From assembly GCA_026984775.1 (NCBI GenBank), contig JALSRM010000024.1:1-47833 (forward strand): a DNA stretch of 47,833 nucleotides, read 5' to 3'. Source of the stretch: Gammaproteobacteria bacterium (GTDB taxonomy: Bacteria > Pseudomonadota > Gammaproteobacteria > CAJXQU01). The position numbers and the translations under genes are program-made. Positions 8,619 through 17,272 of the stretch are shown here, in pieces. The notes under the pieces were generated by a model. That model was not told the origin of the DNA. It did not search any database and was given only the letters and a program-made list of their open reading frames with translations. The stretch's first letter is position 1. Every line of letters starts with the position of its first letter.

Positions 8619-9988
8619 AAGAGAAAGGTTTGACCGTTTATGGAACTCTTTCGATTCTTCTGGTTCTGCTAATGATTTCTTCCATAGGTGCACTGGCTGT
8701 ACCACAATCTCTTGATGAGTTGCTCAAAGAAGTCAAAAAGGGGCGAGCTGCTGAACAGATAGAAAATGCAGAACGGCTGAAACGCTTTCGCGAAAACCGA
8801 AGTCAACAAGCGGCCGTACTAGCAAAAGCAAGAAAAGAACTGGAACTTGAAGAGCAACGTGGAGAGCAACTTAGAAAGGAATACGAAGAGAACCTGAAAG
8901 CAATTGAGGAGCAAGAGCAAATTCTCTTTAAAGCTGCTGGTACAGTAACTGAGCTTCAAGGGATCACCCGTCAGGTGGCCCGCGAGATAAAAAATATTAT
9001 CAGTAATTCCCTGGTTTCCGCAGAAAAGCCTGAACGAATAAAGCAAATCGAGGCATTGGCAAAAGCCAAGGAATTGCCTACACCAGGAGAATTACACACC
9101 CTGTGGCAGACCATTCTCGAGGAAATGGTTGAATCAGGGAAAGTTTCACAGTTCAAGACAACTGTTATCACAGCAAGTGGTGAAGAAACAGTAAAACAAG
9201 TCACACGTATAGGCACCTTTACTGCTACATCTGGAGGGCATTTCTTAAGGTTATTACCTGAATCAGGTCGGCTGATTGAACCTCAACGGCAACCACCATA
9301 CCGTTTTCAGAAACTGGCTAAAGCGGTGGAAGAGAGCAAAGGAGGTGAGACACTGCCTATGGTCATTGATCCAACACGGGGTGCCATGCTTGCATTGTTG
9401 GTTCAAAAGCCCGATCTCAAGGAAAGGATCCAGCAAGGAGGGATTATCGGCTACATTATCATCACTCTCGGTATCATCGCTCTGATTATCGCCGTTGAAC
9501 GATTTATCGTACTTTGGCTAACAGACAAAAGAATCCAGCGCCAAATGAAAGAAAAAACACCCGACAAGAACAATCCACTGGGCCGTATTCTCCTCGCCTA
9601 TACGGAGAATCCTGGCGTCAATGCAGAAACACTGGGGCTGAAGCTGGACGAAGCAATACTGCGTGAACTTCCGCGAATCAAACGAGGTCTCAGAACCTTG
9701 GGAATCCTCGCAGCTGTCGCTCCACTTCTCGGACTGCTAGGAACCGTAACGGGTATCATTGAAACCTTTCAATCCATTACTTTATTTGGAACAGGTGATC
9801 CAAGACTGATGTCAGGAGGAATTTCCCAAGCATTGGTAACGACTGTACTTGGCCTTATTGTTGCCATACCAATCCTGTTATTGCACAGCATTCTTACCGG
9901 ACGCAGCAATCAGATCGTTCAAATTCTGGATGAGAAAAGCGCGGCAATAGTCGCCAAAATTGCGGAGAAACAGGGTGTATCTTCTTGA
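8615..9988 (+). CDS. TtpC-like MotA/TolQ/ExbB proton channel protein with periplasmic extension
   Basis: This is a 457-residue protein. It has a signal peptide (about 1-29), a long coiled-coil periplasmic region (about 30-130), and a second periplasmic domain. A C-terminal ExbB/TolQ channel unit follows, with membrane spans near IIGYIIITLGIIALIIAVER and LGILAAVAPLLGLLGTVTG. This architecture is that of TtpC, the extra component that Vibrio TonB2 systems need for iron uptake. It would combine with ExbB, ExbD and TonB encoded downstream to couple proton motive force to outer-membrane transporters. A strong AAAGGAGG site precedes the ATG, which overlaps the DUF3450 stop by four bases. Confidence 0.92.
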   Translation: MKEKGLTVYGTLSILLVLLMISSIGALAVPQSLDELLKEVKKGRAAEQIENAERLKRFRENRSQQAAVLAKARKELELEEQRGEQLRKEYEENLKAIEEQEQILFKAAGTVTELQGITRQVAREIKNIISNSLVSAEKPERIKQIEALAKAKELPTPGELHTLWQTILEEMVESGKVSQFKTTVITASGEETVKQVTRIGTFTATSGGHFLRLLPESGRLIEPQRQPPYRFQKLAKAVEESKGGETLPMVIDPTRGAMLALLVQKPDLKERIQQGGIIGYIIITLGIIALIIAVERFIVLWLTDKRIQRQMKEKTPDKNNPLGRILLAYTENPGVNAETLGLKLDEAILRELPRIKRGLRTLGILAAVAPLLGLLGTVTGIIETFQSITLFGTGDPRLMSGGISQALVTTVLGLIVAIPILLLHSILTGRSNQIVQILDEKSAAIVAKIAEKQGVSS

Positions 9989-10481
9989 TGAAATACAAAG
10001 ATTGTTTGATCATGGTGGTCCCGTTCTTACTGCCATCCTCGTGATCTCGACCATTATGTGGACTCTAATTATTGAAAGATACTTGTATTTGTATCTGGTC
10101 CACCCTGTGAAGATTAAAACATATGTTGATTTCTGGTCGAAACGAACGGATCACTCATCCTGGATTGCTCGTAAACAACGCGAAGGTGTAATTGGGGATA
10201 TCAGCCTCAACCTGAAAAAAAATCTTACGGTTATCCAGACACTGGTAGCCGTGCTGCCACTCCTCGGTCTACTAGGAACAGTCACAGGAATGATCTCCAC
10301 TTTTGATGTTATGATGAAATTTGGTACCGGCAATGCCAGAGGAATGGCCGCGGGTATCTCCGAAGCCCTGATCACAACGGCGGCAGGACTTGTGACCTCA
10401 CTTTCTGGACTCTATTTCAGTTCCCAATTACAGGCGCGTGCAGAAACTGAGATGCACCGAATTACCGATTTGCTGATTTAA
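9975..10481 (+). CDS. exbB: ExbB-family biopolymer transporter
   Basis: This is a 168-residue MotA/TolQ/ExbB-domain protein with three membrane spans. The channel motif VAVLPLLGLLGTVTGMISTF is followed by GISEALITTAAGLVTSL, both typical of ExbB. The start is most likely the GTG at 9975, with GGAGA six bases upstream. It lies inside the end of the ttpC-like gene, a 14-base overlap. A TTG at 9960 would only add five residues. It forms the proton-conducting complex with ExbD and TonB. This short ExbB next to a longer TtpC is characteristic of TonB2-type operons. Confidence 0.92.
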   Translation: MYLLDEIQRLFDHGGPVLTAILVISTIMWTLIIERYLYLYLVHPVKIKTYVDFWSKRTDHSSWIARKQREGVIGDISLNLKKNLTVIQTLVAVLPLLGLLGTVTGMISTFDVMMKFGTGNARGMAAGISEALITTAAGLVTSLSGLYFSSQLQARAETEMHRITDLLI

Positions 10482-10489
10482 AGAAAATA

Positions 10490-10906
10490 ATGAGACGTTC
10501 ACATACTGAAGAAGCCAATACCAATGCTGAAGTCAATCTGACACCCCTGATTGACATGGTCTTCATCTTGTTGATCTTTTTCATCGTCACCTCTTCTTTC
10601 GTAAAGGAATCCGGGATCGAGGTTAATCGCCCCAGCGCCCAGACAGCTGAACGTCAGGAACGAGGAAACATCATTATTGCCGCAAATGCCAAAGGCGAAG
10701 TCTGGATCGACAAGCATCAGGTTGATATTCATACACTCAGAGCACATGTAGAGCGCCTACGTGCCGAAAATCCGGAAGGATCGGTTGTGATCATGGCAGA
10801 TGAAAAGTCTCAGACCGGTTTACTCGTTCAGATCATGGATCAGGTCCGCCTTGCTGGTGTCTCCAACGTTTCTATTGCCGCTACGACGGTATCGGGCACA
10901 GAGTGA
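10490..10906 (+). CDS. exbD: ExbD-family biopolymer transporter
   Basis: This is a 138-residue protein with a short cytoplasmic N-terminus, then VNLTPLIDMVFILLIFFIVTSS (residues 16-37), the single ExbD transmembrane helix. The proton-carrying aspartate is in LIDMVF. The remainder is a small periplasmic domain. It pairs with ExbB to harvest the proton gradient for TonB. It follows exbB by eight bases and overlaps the tonB start in a GTGA. Confidence 0.94.
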   Translation: MRRSHTEEANTNAEVNLTPLIDMVFILLIFFIVTSSFVKESGIEVNRPSAQTAERQERGNIIIAANAKGEVWIDKHQVDIHTLRAHVERLRAENPEGSVVIMADEKSQTGLLVQIMDQVRLAGVSNVSIAATTVSGTE

Positions 10907-11664
10907 AGTTAGCAATCAGTATAATTCTCGCGATTATCATTAACTTATTTCTGTTTCTAGCGATACAGAAACTTGTCCAGCCTGATCATTCTGCTTTCGA
11001 ACTGCCTGAATTGATCACCACGGTTAATTTTATACGCCTGAAAAAAGAGAACAAAGAACCTGAGCCCAAGCTGCACGAGATCCTGCCGGAGAAGCCTAAA
11101 CCACCAAAGAAGCCACCTCCACCGAAACAGGAGATCCCAGATCCGGAAAAACCAAAGCCAAAAAAAATAAAACCACCAGCACCTGAGGTAAAACCACTTC
11201 TGAAAATCACAGGTGGACCACATCTGGGCAAGTATCTGAAAAAACCAAGACCAAAGAAGGTTATTCATAAAACAGCGCCTACACCAGAACCTGAACCAGT
11301 AGAGGAACCTGATGTAGCACCGGTGTCTGAACCTGTCGAAACTGTAAAGGAAACGACCGATACTGGTCCTGTTGAGCCTCAAGAGCCCGAGATTGAAACA
11401 GATGTGGTTCCAACCTATCGTAGCAAACCCAGATATCCCCCAAGGGCATTGCGTGCTGGTATCGAAGGAGTTGTTACAGTCGAATTCACGATTACACCGA
11501 AGGGTACAGTAACCGACCCCGTAATCATTAAGGCTAATCCACCGAAAATCTTCGACAAGGCCGTTTTACGTTCGATTAAACGATGGAAATTCAAACCCAA
11601 AATTGTCAATGGCAAACCGGTCTCACGGCGTGCCCGTCAGGATATCCGTTTTAATCTCAAATGA
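10903..11664 (+). CDS. tonB: TonB energy-transducing protein
   Basis: This is a 253-residue TonB. It has one N-terminal membrane helix without the usual cytoplasmic extension (LAISIILAIIINLFLFLAI). A long Pro/Lys/Glu-rich periplasmic linker (about residues 45-155) with many KPK/PEP repeats follows. The C-terminal TonB domain starts at YRSKPRYPPRALRAGIEG and includes VEFTITPKGTVTDPVI and RWKFKPKI. The C-terminal domain grasps the TonB box of outer-membrane receptors. The start is the GTG at 10903, overlapping the exbD stop. It probably energises receptors like the one at the right edge of the window. Confidence 0.93.
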   Translation: MKLAISIILAIIINLFLFLAIQKLVQPDHSAFELPELITTVNFIRLKKENKEPEPKLHEILPEKPKPPKKPPPPKQEIPDPEKPKPKKIKPPAPEVKPLLKITGGPHLGKYLKKPRPKKVIHKTAPTPEPEPVEEPDVAPVSEPVETVKETTDTGPVEPQEPEIETDVVPTYRSKPRYPPRALRAGIEGVVTVEFTITPKGTVTDPVIIKANPPKIFDKAVLRSIKRWKFKPKIVNGKPVSRRARQDIRFNLK

Positions 11665-12887
11665 TGGATGACAAGAATCCAATCTGCGTTTCGTTATTGC
11701 TCACATGCATGCTGTTTCTTTCAGCCTCTTTTGCAGCAAACAAGAATCCTTATCTGCTCACAGAAGATACTTGGAAAGCCCTTTCCAGGATCAATAAATT
11801 ACTCGATACCGGTCAGCCGGAAATCGCTATTGAGAAATTGACTAAATTATTACCACAGGTGCAGGATAAGCCCTATGATGAATCTGTCGTTCAACAGACG
11901 TTGGGCTATGCCTGGAGCACGCTTGGTGATCATGAGGCAGCCATTGATGCATTCCGATCTGCCTTGAACCTTAATGCGTTGCCGCCAGATGTTACCCATG
12001 ATCTGGAGTTTAATCTGGCCCAATTACTGATTTTTACAGGTAAATACAAAGAGGGGATCAAATACCTGGAACACTGGATAGAGTCTGAACAGAGTCCCTC
12101 ACTGGAGGCCTTTATCCTTGCAGCAACTGCCTATTACGAAATGCGGCAATATGATAAGGCAATTCCCTATGCAAAAAATGTCCTTACACTTAAGGACAAG
12201 TACGATGAAACCTGGTATCAACTGCTCTTGGCCTGTTATCTGAAAACCAATCAATACCAACAGGCTGCATTGTTACTTGAAGACATGATCCAGATCCAGC
12301 CAGACAACCCGTCATATTGGCAGCAACTATTGGCAGTCTGGCAGCATGCAAACAATGATAAAAAGACTCTGGCAACGTATGAACTGATGCTGGCCAGAGG
12401 AATGCTGAGTAATGACGACATAAAACAATTGATCAATATGTATCTCTACCTCGATCTGCCATACAAGGCAGCCAAACTACTCGAGTCAAAGATTGCCGAT
12501 GGCGAATTCCCAAAAGAATCTAGAAATTATGAATTACTCGGAAACGCATGGTTGCAGGCAAAAGAACTCGAAAAATCAGCAATGGCCTTTGTTCAGGCAG
12601 CAAAACTATCAAGTGACGGTAATCTTTACTGGCGCGCCGGACAGATCTATTTTGAGATGGAAAACTATCCCCAAGCGATTCTCTATTTAAGAAAGGCCCT
12701 CGCAAAGGGTAAACTGAAACATCATGCACAGGCGGAGTTGCTCCTGGGGATAGCCTTATTTCACCAAAAAGACTACCCTCATGCTCAAAAAGCCTTCGAG
12801 TTTGCACTCCACAATAATTCGACTCGTGATCAGGCTGAATGGTGGCTTCAGCGGATCAAGGATCTCGACGAAAAACACTCCTCGTAA
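11661..12887 (+). CDS. Exported tetratricopeptide repeat protein of the TonB2-type operon
   Basis: This is a 408-residue protein with a signal peptide (about 1-26, SLLLTCMLFLSASFA) followed by about nine TPR-like helical repeats. Recognisable units include ALGYAWSTLGDHEAAIDAF-type text near residues 75-95 and AGQIYFEMENYPQAILYLRK near 325-345. TPR proteins close TonB2/TtpC operons in Vibrio and other marine gammaproteobacteria, so it is probably a periplasmic scaffold for the same machine. Exact partners are unknown. The start overlaps the tonB stop (ATGA). Confidence 0.85.
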   Translation: MMDDKNPICVSLLLTCMLFLSASFAANKNPYLLTEDTWKALSRINKLLDTGQPEIAIEKLTKLLPQVQDKPYDESVVQQTLGYAWSTLGDHEAAIDAFRSALNLNALPPDVTHDLEFNLAQLLIFTGKYKEGIKYLEHWIESEQSPSLEAFILAATAYYEMRQYDKAIPYAKNVLTLKDKYDETWYQLLLACYLKTNQYQQAALLLEDMIQIQPDNPSYWQQLLAVWQHANNDKKTLATYELMLARGMLSNDDIKQLINMYLYLDLPYKAAKLLESKIADGEFPKESRNYELLGNAWLQAKELEKSAMAFVQAAKLSSDGNLYWRAGQIYFEMENYPQAILYLRKALAKGKLKHHAQAELLLGIALFHQKDYPHAQKAFEFALHNNSTRDQAEWWLQRIKDLDEKHSS

Positions 12888-12894
12888 ATTCGAC

Positions 12895-12922
12895 TCAAGT
12901 TTTTCCTTCAGACGGTCGAAAA
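12895..12922 (+). promoter_or_regulatory. Weak candidate sigma-28 (FliA) promoter for the HDOD gene
   Basis: TCAAGTTT at 12895-12902 is followed after 12 bases by GTCGAAAA at 12915-12922. The first block matches the flagellar sigma-28 -35 element and the second matches 6 of 8 positions of GCCGATAA. The spacing is one base longer than the usual E. coli form. The distance to the ATG at 13015 is about 85 bases. This is a motif match only. Confidence 0.25.
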
Positions 12923-13014
12923 CTCTAGATAAGCACTGGTTGAACATTCAGTTGTCCTATTTTGGATTCAATTCGATCAGACTGTCAATGGAAAATAGGA
13001 TGGAGAGCAGCACT

Positions 13015-13845
13015 ATGGCCAAAAACATGAATGAATTATTTGATAATATTTATAAAATTCCTAAAGTACCTGAAGTTGTACGAAATCTTATCATCCAACT
13101 AAATGATCCAGATTTTGATATTGATGAGATTGTAAAAAACGTCTCCCGGGATCAGGTAATTTCGATGAAAGTTCTGCGCCTCGTAAATTCTGCTCATTTT
13201 GGACTTTCTCGCAAAATCGTCTCGATTGAAGATGCTGTCATCTTGATCGGGATGAAGCAGCTAAAAACCTTGGTTATCGCATCAGGAATTGTCTCAGCAG
13301 TGCCTGAACTGGATAATTTCGATCTCAAGACTTTCTGGTCAGATAGTTTTCGTACAGCTACCTATGCTAAATGGATTGCCGATGAAATCAATACTGATAG
13401 TGAAATGGCTTTTACTGCAGGGTTAATTAGTAATATGGGGCAGATTCTTATCCATATGGGGGCCCCTGAGACTGTGTGTGAAATTGAAAAATTCGTCAAA
13501 TCTGGTGGAAGACGTACTGAAATCGAACAGACATTGCTGGGATACACTAATGCAGAAGTGTGTGCCGAGCTCTGTCGACGCTGGAAGTTCCCTGATGTCC
13601 TAATAGAGACGATCAAGCAGTGTCATGAGCCTCTTAAATTCGAAAATCCATCGACAGATGCCTGCATCATCAATATCGCTGAGTACCTTAGTGCCTGCCG
13701 CCGAGATAATCTCAGTTTAGAGGATATGATGGAAACGTTCCCTGCTGACGTCTTAATGAGACTGGGAATTGAGCGGGAAGAATTCTCCGATAAACTACCT
13801 GTCCTACTGAAATCTAATTCAGGTTTGGATTCTCTTGCCGCATGA
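13015..13845 (+). CDS. HDOD-domain regulatory protein
   Basis: This is a 276-residue protein made almost entirely of an HDOD domain. It has the typical opening LPKVPEVV-like text (KIPKVPEVVRNLIIQL, about residues 13-28), then VSRDQVISMKVLRLVNSAHFG and SIEDAVILIGMKQLKTLVI. A later FTAGLISNMGQILI aligns with the position of the HD metal site, which is degenerate as usual for HDOD. HDOD proteins act in signalling, motility and cyclic-di-GMP networks, usually without known catalysis. The start ATG at 13015 has GGAGAG seven bases upstream; longer upstream starts run into the TPR gene. Confidence 0.85.
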   Translation: MAKNMNELFDNIYKIPKVPEVVRNLIIQLNDPDFDIDEIVKNVSRDQVISMKVLRLVNSAHFGLSRKIVSIEDAVILIGMKQLKTLVIASGIVSAVPELDNFDLKTFWSDSFRTATYAKWIADEINTDSEMAFTAGLISNMGQILIHMGAPETVCEIEKFVKSGGRRTEIEQTLLGYTNAEVCAELCRRWKFPDVLIETIKQCHEPLKFENPSTDACIINIAEYLSACRRDNLSLEDMMETFPADVLMRLGIEREEFSDKLPVLLKSNSGLDSLAA

Positions 13846-13852
13846 TTTGATC

Positions 13853-13885
13853 AGAGGTGCGTTGCATCATCGATTTCGCACCTCT
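13853..13885. terminator. Hairpin between convergent HDOD and nucleotidyltransferase genes
   Basis: AGAGGTGCG at 13853-13861 pairs perfectly with CGCACCTCT at 13877-13885, a nine-base stem with a 15-base loop. It lies between two convergent genes and touches the stop codon of the minus-strand gene. No clear T-run follows on either side, so it may be a bidirectional transcript-end structure rather than a classical intrinsic terminator. Confidence 0.5.
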
Positions 13886-14847
13886 CATCGAATTACCTTA
13901 ATGTACTCACCAGCCGCTTCACGGCTGCTACCAACAACCAGTCGTTGTTTACTACCATCTTCGGTCTTCTCAACTAATGCAGCAATTTCAACCTTCTCTC
14001 CCCTCATAGCCTGTCCTGAGTAGGTTGGTGTAAAACAAATCAGTTGCCTGTAGACAGGATGATCCAAAAGATATATTGCAGGTGTTTCAAATGCCTGACT
14101 GGCATCACGGACTGTTGTGGTAATCGTTACATGTCCACTTTTATGAAAAACGTCATCAGAAGACATCTCTGCCTCTGTTACCAGACTTATATCGAATTTT
14201 ACCCCTTGAAAGAGTGCCTTGTTATATTTTCGTCTTTCATGCCAAATATATTCTTCCAGAGAAAGACTGCAACCACGCCGATTATAGGATGAAATCCAGG
14301 CCCTGTGATCCAACGAGGCAAGTTTCCCTCTTTTGATTAGTATCTTAATCAGTTCTCGTCCAATCTCGAAACTGTCTCTGTCGTAAACGACGAGATCAAA
14401 ATCAGAATTTTCATTTTCAGCACCGATTAAATAAGAACCAGTGATTCCAAGGCTTCCTCTTGAAATACCAGAATCAATCAGAAGCTTCACAAGTTGAACC
14501 AGCTTATCAATCCGTTTTTTTTTCTTGGTCTCTTTGCGTTCCAAAAGATCCTGGAGTTTTCTTCTGGGCTGATAATGAGTATAGATATTTTCGTTAGGAA
14601 CCCCGTGAAGATCAGCATCAAAGCGGCGGGAATGGATGAGATAATCAGGATAATGAAGTCTGAGATAGCTATTGGCCTGATCGGTTCCAACCTTCTGCCA
14701 GCCATTTCCTCCGTTACTTCGAATATAGCGCAGAAAGCTCAGGAACCGCCCATCTTCTGGTTTGTAGGAGACGACAGCGAAAACCAATCCTTCCCTTGTT
14801 AGCAGGAAATCTTTTGGCCTGACTTCAGAAAATGTTTGTTTGATCAA
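13885..14847 (-). CDS. Predicted nucleotidyltransferase of archaeal COG2413-like type, coupled to ppiD
   Basis: This is a 320-residue protein with a minimal polymerase-beta-type nucleotidyltransferase signature in the middle: GITGSYLIGAENENSDFDLV. It has the form GS, then ten residues, then DxD. The N-terminal domain (RPKDFLLTREGLVFAVVSY, FLSFLRYI) resembles proteins from archaea annotated as predicted nucleotidyltransferases (COG2413). The C-terminal 90 residues (from about DDVFHKSGH) look like a separate small beta-rich domain. The activity and substrate are unknown. The start overlaps the ppiD stop by four bases, so the two are co-translated. I recognise the fold motif and the family resemblance from memory; a database search is needed for the family claim. 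Confidence 0.7.
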   Translation of the reverse strand: MIKQTFSEVRPKDFLLTREGLVFAVVSYKPEDGRFLSFLRYIRSNGGNGWQKVGTDQANSYLRLHYPDYLIHSRRFDADLHGVPNENIYTHYQPRRKLQDLLERKETKKKKRIDKLVQLVKLLIDSGISRGSLGITGSYLIGAENENSDFDLVVYDRDSFEIGRELIKILIKRGKLASLDHRAWISSYNRRGCSLSLEEYIWHERRKYNKALFQGVKFDISLVTEAEMSSDDVFHKSGHVTITTTVRDASQAFETPAIYLLDHPVYRQLICFTPTYSGQAMRGEKVEIAALVEKTEDGSKQRLVVGSSREAAGEYIKVIR

Positions 14848-16760
14848 AGAGCGTCAGAGAAAATCTCTATATCAGCTTTTTGTTTCAGCAAAGCGATAAA
14901 GTCCTGCCATGCTACACTATTTCGTTGTTGTACTTGGCGTTCAATGGCTTTTTTTACCGTATCATCTCCCATCGTCCATTTAATATTGGTGTCTTTTACG
15001 GCCAAGACACCAACAACGGCATAATCATATCTACCATCGGTAAAGCCATCATATACTGGTTTTCCTGCTTCTGGCCTACCCAGTCTAAAAGCTGCCCGAA
15101 GAATTGAGCGCTTGACCTGTGGATCATCTCGATTTACTGCTGACTTCACTGTCCATTCAAAACCAAACTCTTCAGCAACCTGATCACGATCCACGCCTGC
15201 TTCAAGACGCTTTAGTATTGTTTCCCCACGTTCTTCTGCCATCAATTTAGCTTTTTCATTCTGTAGAATTGTTTTGATCTCTTCCTGTACCTCACCCAGA
15301 GGTTTGACGACAGCTGGTTTATGATCAACCACTCTCAAAACGACAAGATGAGTATCCGAGATTTCGATAGGTTCACTATTTGCGCCGTTGAGAACATTAG
15401 GATTGAACGCGACTTTAATTACAGAGGGGTTCTTGGTAATCTCGTCCTTACCACCTGCACGTGTGAAATAGCCAGATTCCTTGATTTTAAGGCCAAGTGC
15501 ATCAGCGGCTGGCTCCAGGGAATCAGGGTTCTCAAAAACGAGATTCTGTAATTCATCAGCTACTTCAAAATATTTCGTTTCTGCCTGTTCCTTGCGATAT
15601 GTATTTTCAACAGCCTCTCTAACTTCATCGAATGATGAAGTTTTGGCTTTCTGTATTTCTACAAGCTTGATGATATGGAATCCGTGTTTCGTCCTGACAG
15701 GCTCGGTTATATCGTCGACTTTCATAGAAAAGAGCTTTTCATCGAATTCTGGATCCATCACGCCCTTCGAAATGGCACCAGTCCTGGCGACCTCATCTTC
15801 TGGTCCAAGAAGATCCTCATAATTTTGAGGGATATCATCAAATTCCACACCTGATTTGATCAGTTTATAGATCTTCTCTGCTCTCTCGCTCGCCTTTTTC
15901 ACCTCTTCTGGTTTTGCATCTGGTTTCAGGGCAATCAGCACATGTTGTGCTATACGTTTCTCATCCAACGTGTATTTGTCAAGATTCGATTGATAATACT
16001 CTTTGAGTATATCATCAGTGACATCGACCTGCTTTGCGAGCGTATCAACTGACAGATCAATATATTTAATTTTTACGCTTTCTTTTGTTTTGAACTGTTC
16101 TTTATTCTGTTTGTAATATTCAATAACTTCGTCCTCAGAAAGCTGTATTTTGTCTTTAAATTGATCGGCTAAGATCTGAACAAAAACAATATCCCGCTTC
16201 TGGGTAAGTAGTCGGGCGTACTGATTTTTCTCTGTATCGGTAACAAATTCACTACCTGAGATTGCCTGGCGTAATTGATCCAGAACAAGATCTACCCGTA
16301 ATTGTTCTTCAAACTCAGCAGGACTGGCATTTGATCGTAATAACTGGCGCTCATAAATAGCCTGAGAAAATTGTCCACTCTTATCCTTGAACGCATCAAG
16401 TGACTGGATCATTGATGCAAGCTGGCTGTCACTGATCCTCATGCCATTTTCATGAGCAAACTGCTTCAGTAGTTGTTGTTCGACAAGTCCGTTAATGACA
16501 TCCTGTTTGAGTGCACTTTGATCCATCTGATTGAGATCAAAGCCTTCACCAAGCATGGCTTGCAAACGATTACGATAATTCTGCAATGCATTCTGATATT
16601 GTGACAACGTGATATCCACATCATTGACACTTGCCACCGTGACATTAGATGAACCACTCAAATAGGAATTGATGCCCCAGAGGGCGAATGGAATTGAAAT
16701 AAAAGCGACAATCAGCCAGGCAAGCCAGCCCTGAGAATGTTCACGAATGCTCTGTAGCAT
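14844..16760 (-). CDS. ppiD: Periplasmic folding chaperone PpiD (SurA N-like and parvulin domains)
   Basis: This is a 638-residue inner-membrane-anchored protein. It has a short cytoplasmic start, one membrane helix (WLAWLIVAFISIPFALWGI, about residues 12-30), and a SurA_N-like helical region. A parvulin-type domain is near residues 260-360, containing AQHVLIAL, GPEDEVARTGAISKG and KHGFHIIKLVE. PpiD sits at the SecYEG exit and helps newly exported outer-membrane and periplasmic proteins. The ATG at 16760 is chosen because MLQSIREHSQGW is the usual family N-terminus; a 21-residue longer form starting at 16823 would run into the tRNA-Asp region. Order hupB then ppiD is as in E. coli. Confidence 0.93.
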   Translation of the reverse strand: MLQSIREHSQGWLAWLIVAFISIPFALWGINSYLSGSSNVTVASVNDVDITLSQYQNALQNYRNRLQAMLGEGFDLNQMDQSALKQDVINGLVEQQLLKQFAHENGMRISDSQLASMIQSLDAFKDKSGQFSQAIYERQLLRSNASPAEFEEQLRVDLVLDQLRQAISGSEFVTDTEKNQYARLLTQKRDIVFVQILADQFKDKIQLSEDEVIEYYKQNKEQFKTKESVKIKYIDLSVDTLAKQVDVTDDILKEYYQSNLDKYTLDEKRIAQHVLIALKPDAKPEEVKKASERAEKIYKLIKSGVEFDDIPQNYEDLLGPEDEVARTGAISKGVMDPEFDEKLFSMKVDDITEPVRTKHGFHIIKLVEIQKAKTSSFDEVREAVENTYRKEQAETKYFEVADELQNLVFENPDSLEPAADALGLKIKESGYFTRAGGKDEITKNPSVIKVAFNPNVLNGANSEPIEISDTHLVVLRVVDHKPAVVKPLGEVQEEIKTILQNEKAKLMAEERGETILKRLEAGVDRDQVAEEFGFEWTVKSAVNRDDPQVKRSILRAAFRLGRPEAGKPVYDGFTDGRYDYAVVGVLAVKDTNIKWTMGDDTVKKAIERQVQQRNSVAWQDFIALLKQKADIEIFSDAL

Positions 16761-16825
16761 GAATACATAACCTTCAGAATGAATCAAAAAAGGGCGAACC
16801 TGAATAAGGAACGCCCTGAACATAA

Positions 16826-16902
16826 TGGCGGAGCGGACGGGACTCGAACCCGCGACCCCCGGCGTGACAGGCCGGTATTCTAACCAACTGAACTACCGCT
16901 CC
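16826..16902 (-). tRNA. tRNA-Asp (anticodon GTC)
   Basis: This is 77 bases with a seven-pair acceptor stem (GGAGCGG with CCGCTCC), a discriminator G and an encoded CCA. It has a GGTTCGAGTCC T-arm and the anticodon loop CTGTCAC, which gives GTC for aspartate. It lies between tRNA-Val and ppiD on the same strand. Confidence 0.97.
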
Positions 16903-16914
16903 AATATGTTTGTA

Positions 16915-16990
16915 TGGTGGGTGCTGAGGGGATCGAACCCCCGACCCTCGCCTTGTAAGGGCGATGCTCTCCCAGCTGAGCTAAGCACCC
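16915..16990 (-). tRNA. tRNA-Val (anticodon TAC)
   Basis: This is 76 bases with the acceptor stem GGGTGCT paired with AGCACCC, and an encoded CCA. The D-arm is AGCTCAGCTGGGAGAGC, the anticodon loop CTTACAA gives TAC, and the T-arm is GGGTTCGATCCC. It starts only ten bases after the hupB stop, so it may be processed from the same transcript. Confidence 0.97.
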
Positions 16991-16999
16991 GAAGGCGCG

Positions 17000-17272
17000 C
17001 TAGTTTAAGGCATCCTTAAGCGCTTTACCAGCCTTAAATGCAGGAACTTTGGATGCAGCTATTTTTATTGTTTCACCTGTCCGTGGATTTCGTCCTGATC
17101 GGGCTGCGCGTTCGCGAACCAGGAAAGTACCAAAGCCAAGAAGTGCGACTGTATCACCTTTTTTCAATGTTTCAGTAATGGCATCAATGACAGCGTCTAC
17201 CGCACGGGTTGCTGAGGCCTTTGTCAAATCGGCTGATTCAGCAACTGCATCGATTAACTCAGATTTATTCAT
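17000..17272 (-). CDS. hupB: DNA-binding protein HU-beta
   Basis: This is a 90-residue HU protein with the family blocks [24 protein letters not shown] and [12 protein letters not shown], plus [13 protein letters not shown] at the end. HU dimers bend and compact DNA. The gene follows lon and precedes ppiD, matching the E. coli order clpX-lon-hupB-ppiD, with two tRNA genes inserted after it. A good sigma-70 promoter lies about 95 bases upstream. Confidence 0.97.
   Translation of the reverse strand: MNKSELIDAVAESADLTKASATRAVDAVIDAITETLKKGDTVALLGFGTFLVRERAARSGRNPRTGETIKIAASKVPAFKAGKALKDALN

Noticed and set aside
12781-13014. HDOD gene starting at 12781
   Set aside because: That start lies inside the TPR gene and gives about 78 non-family residues; the ATG at 13015 has a good ribosome-binding site and gives the family N-terminus.
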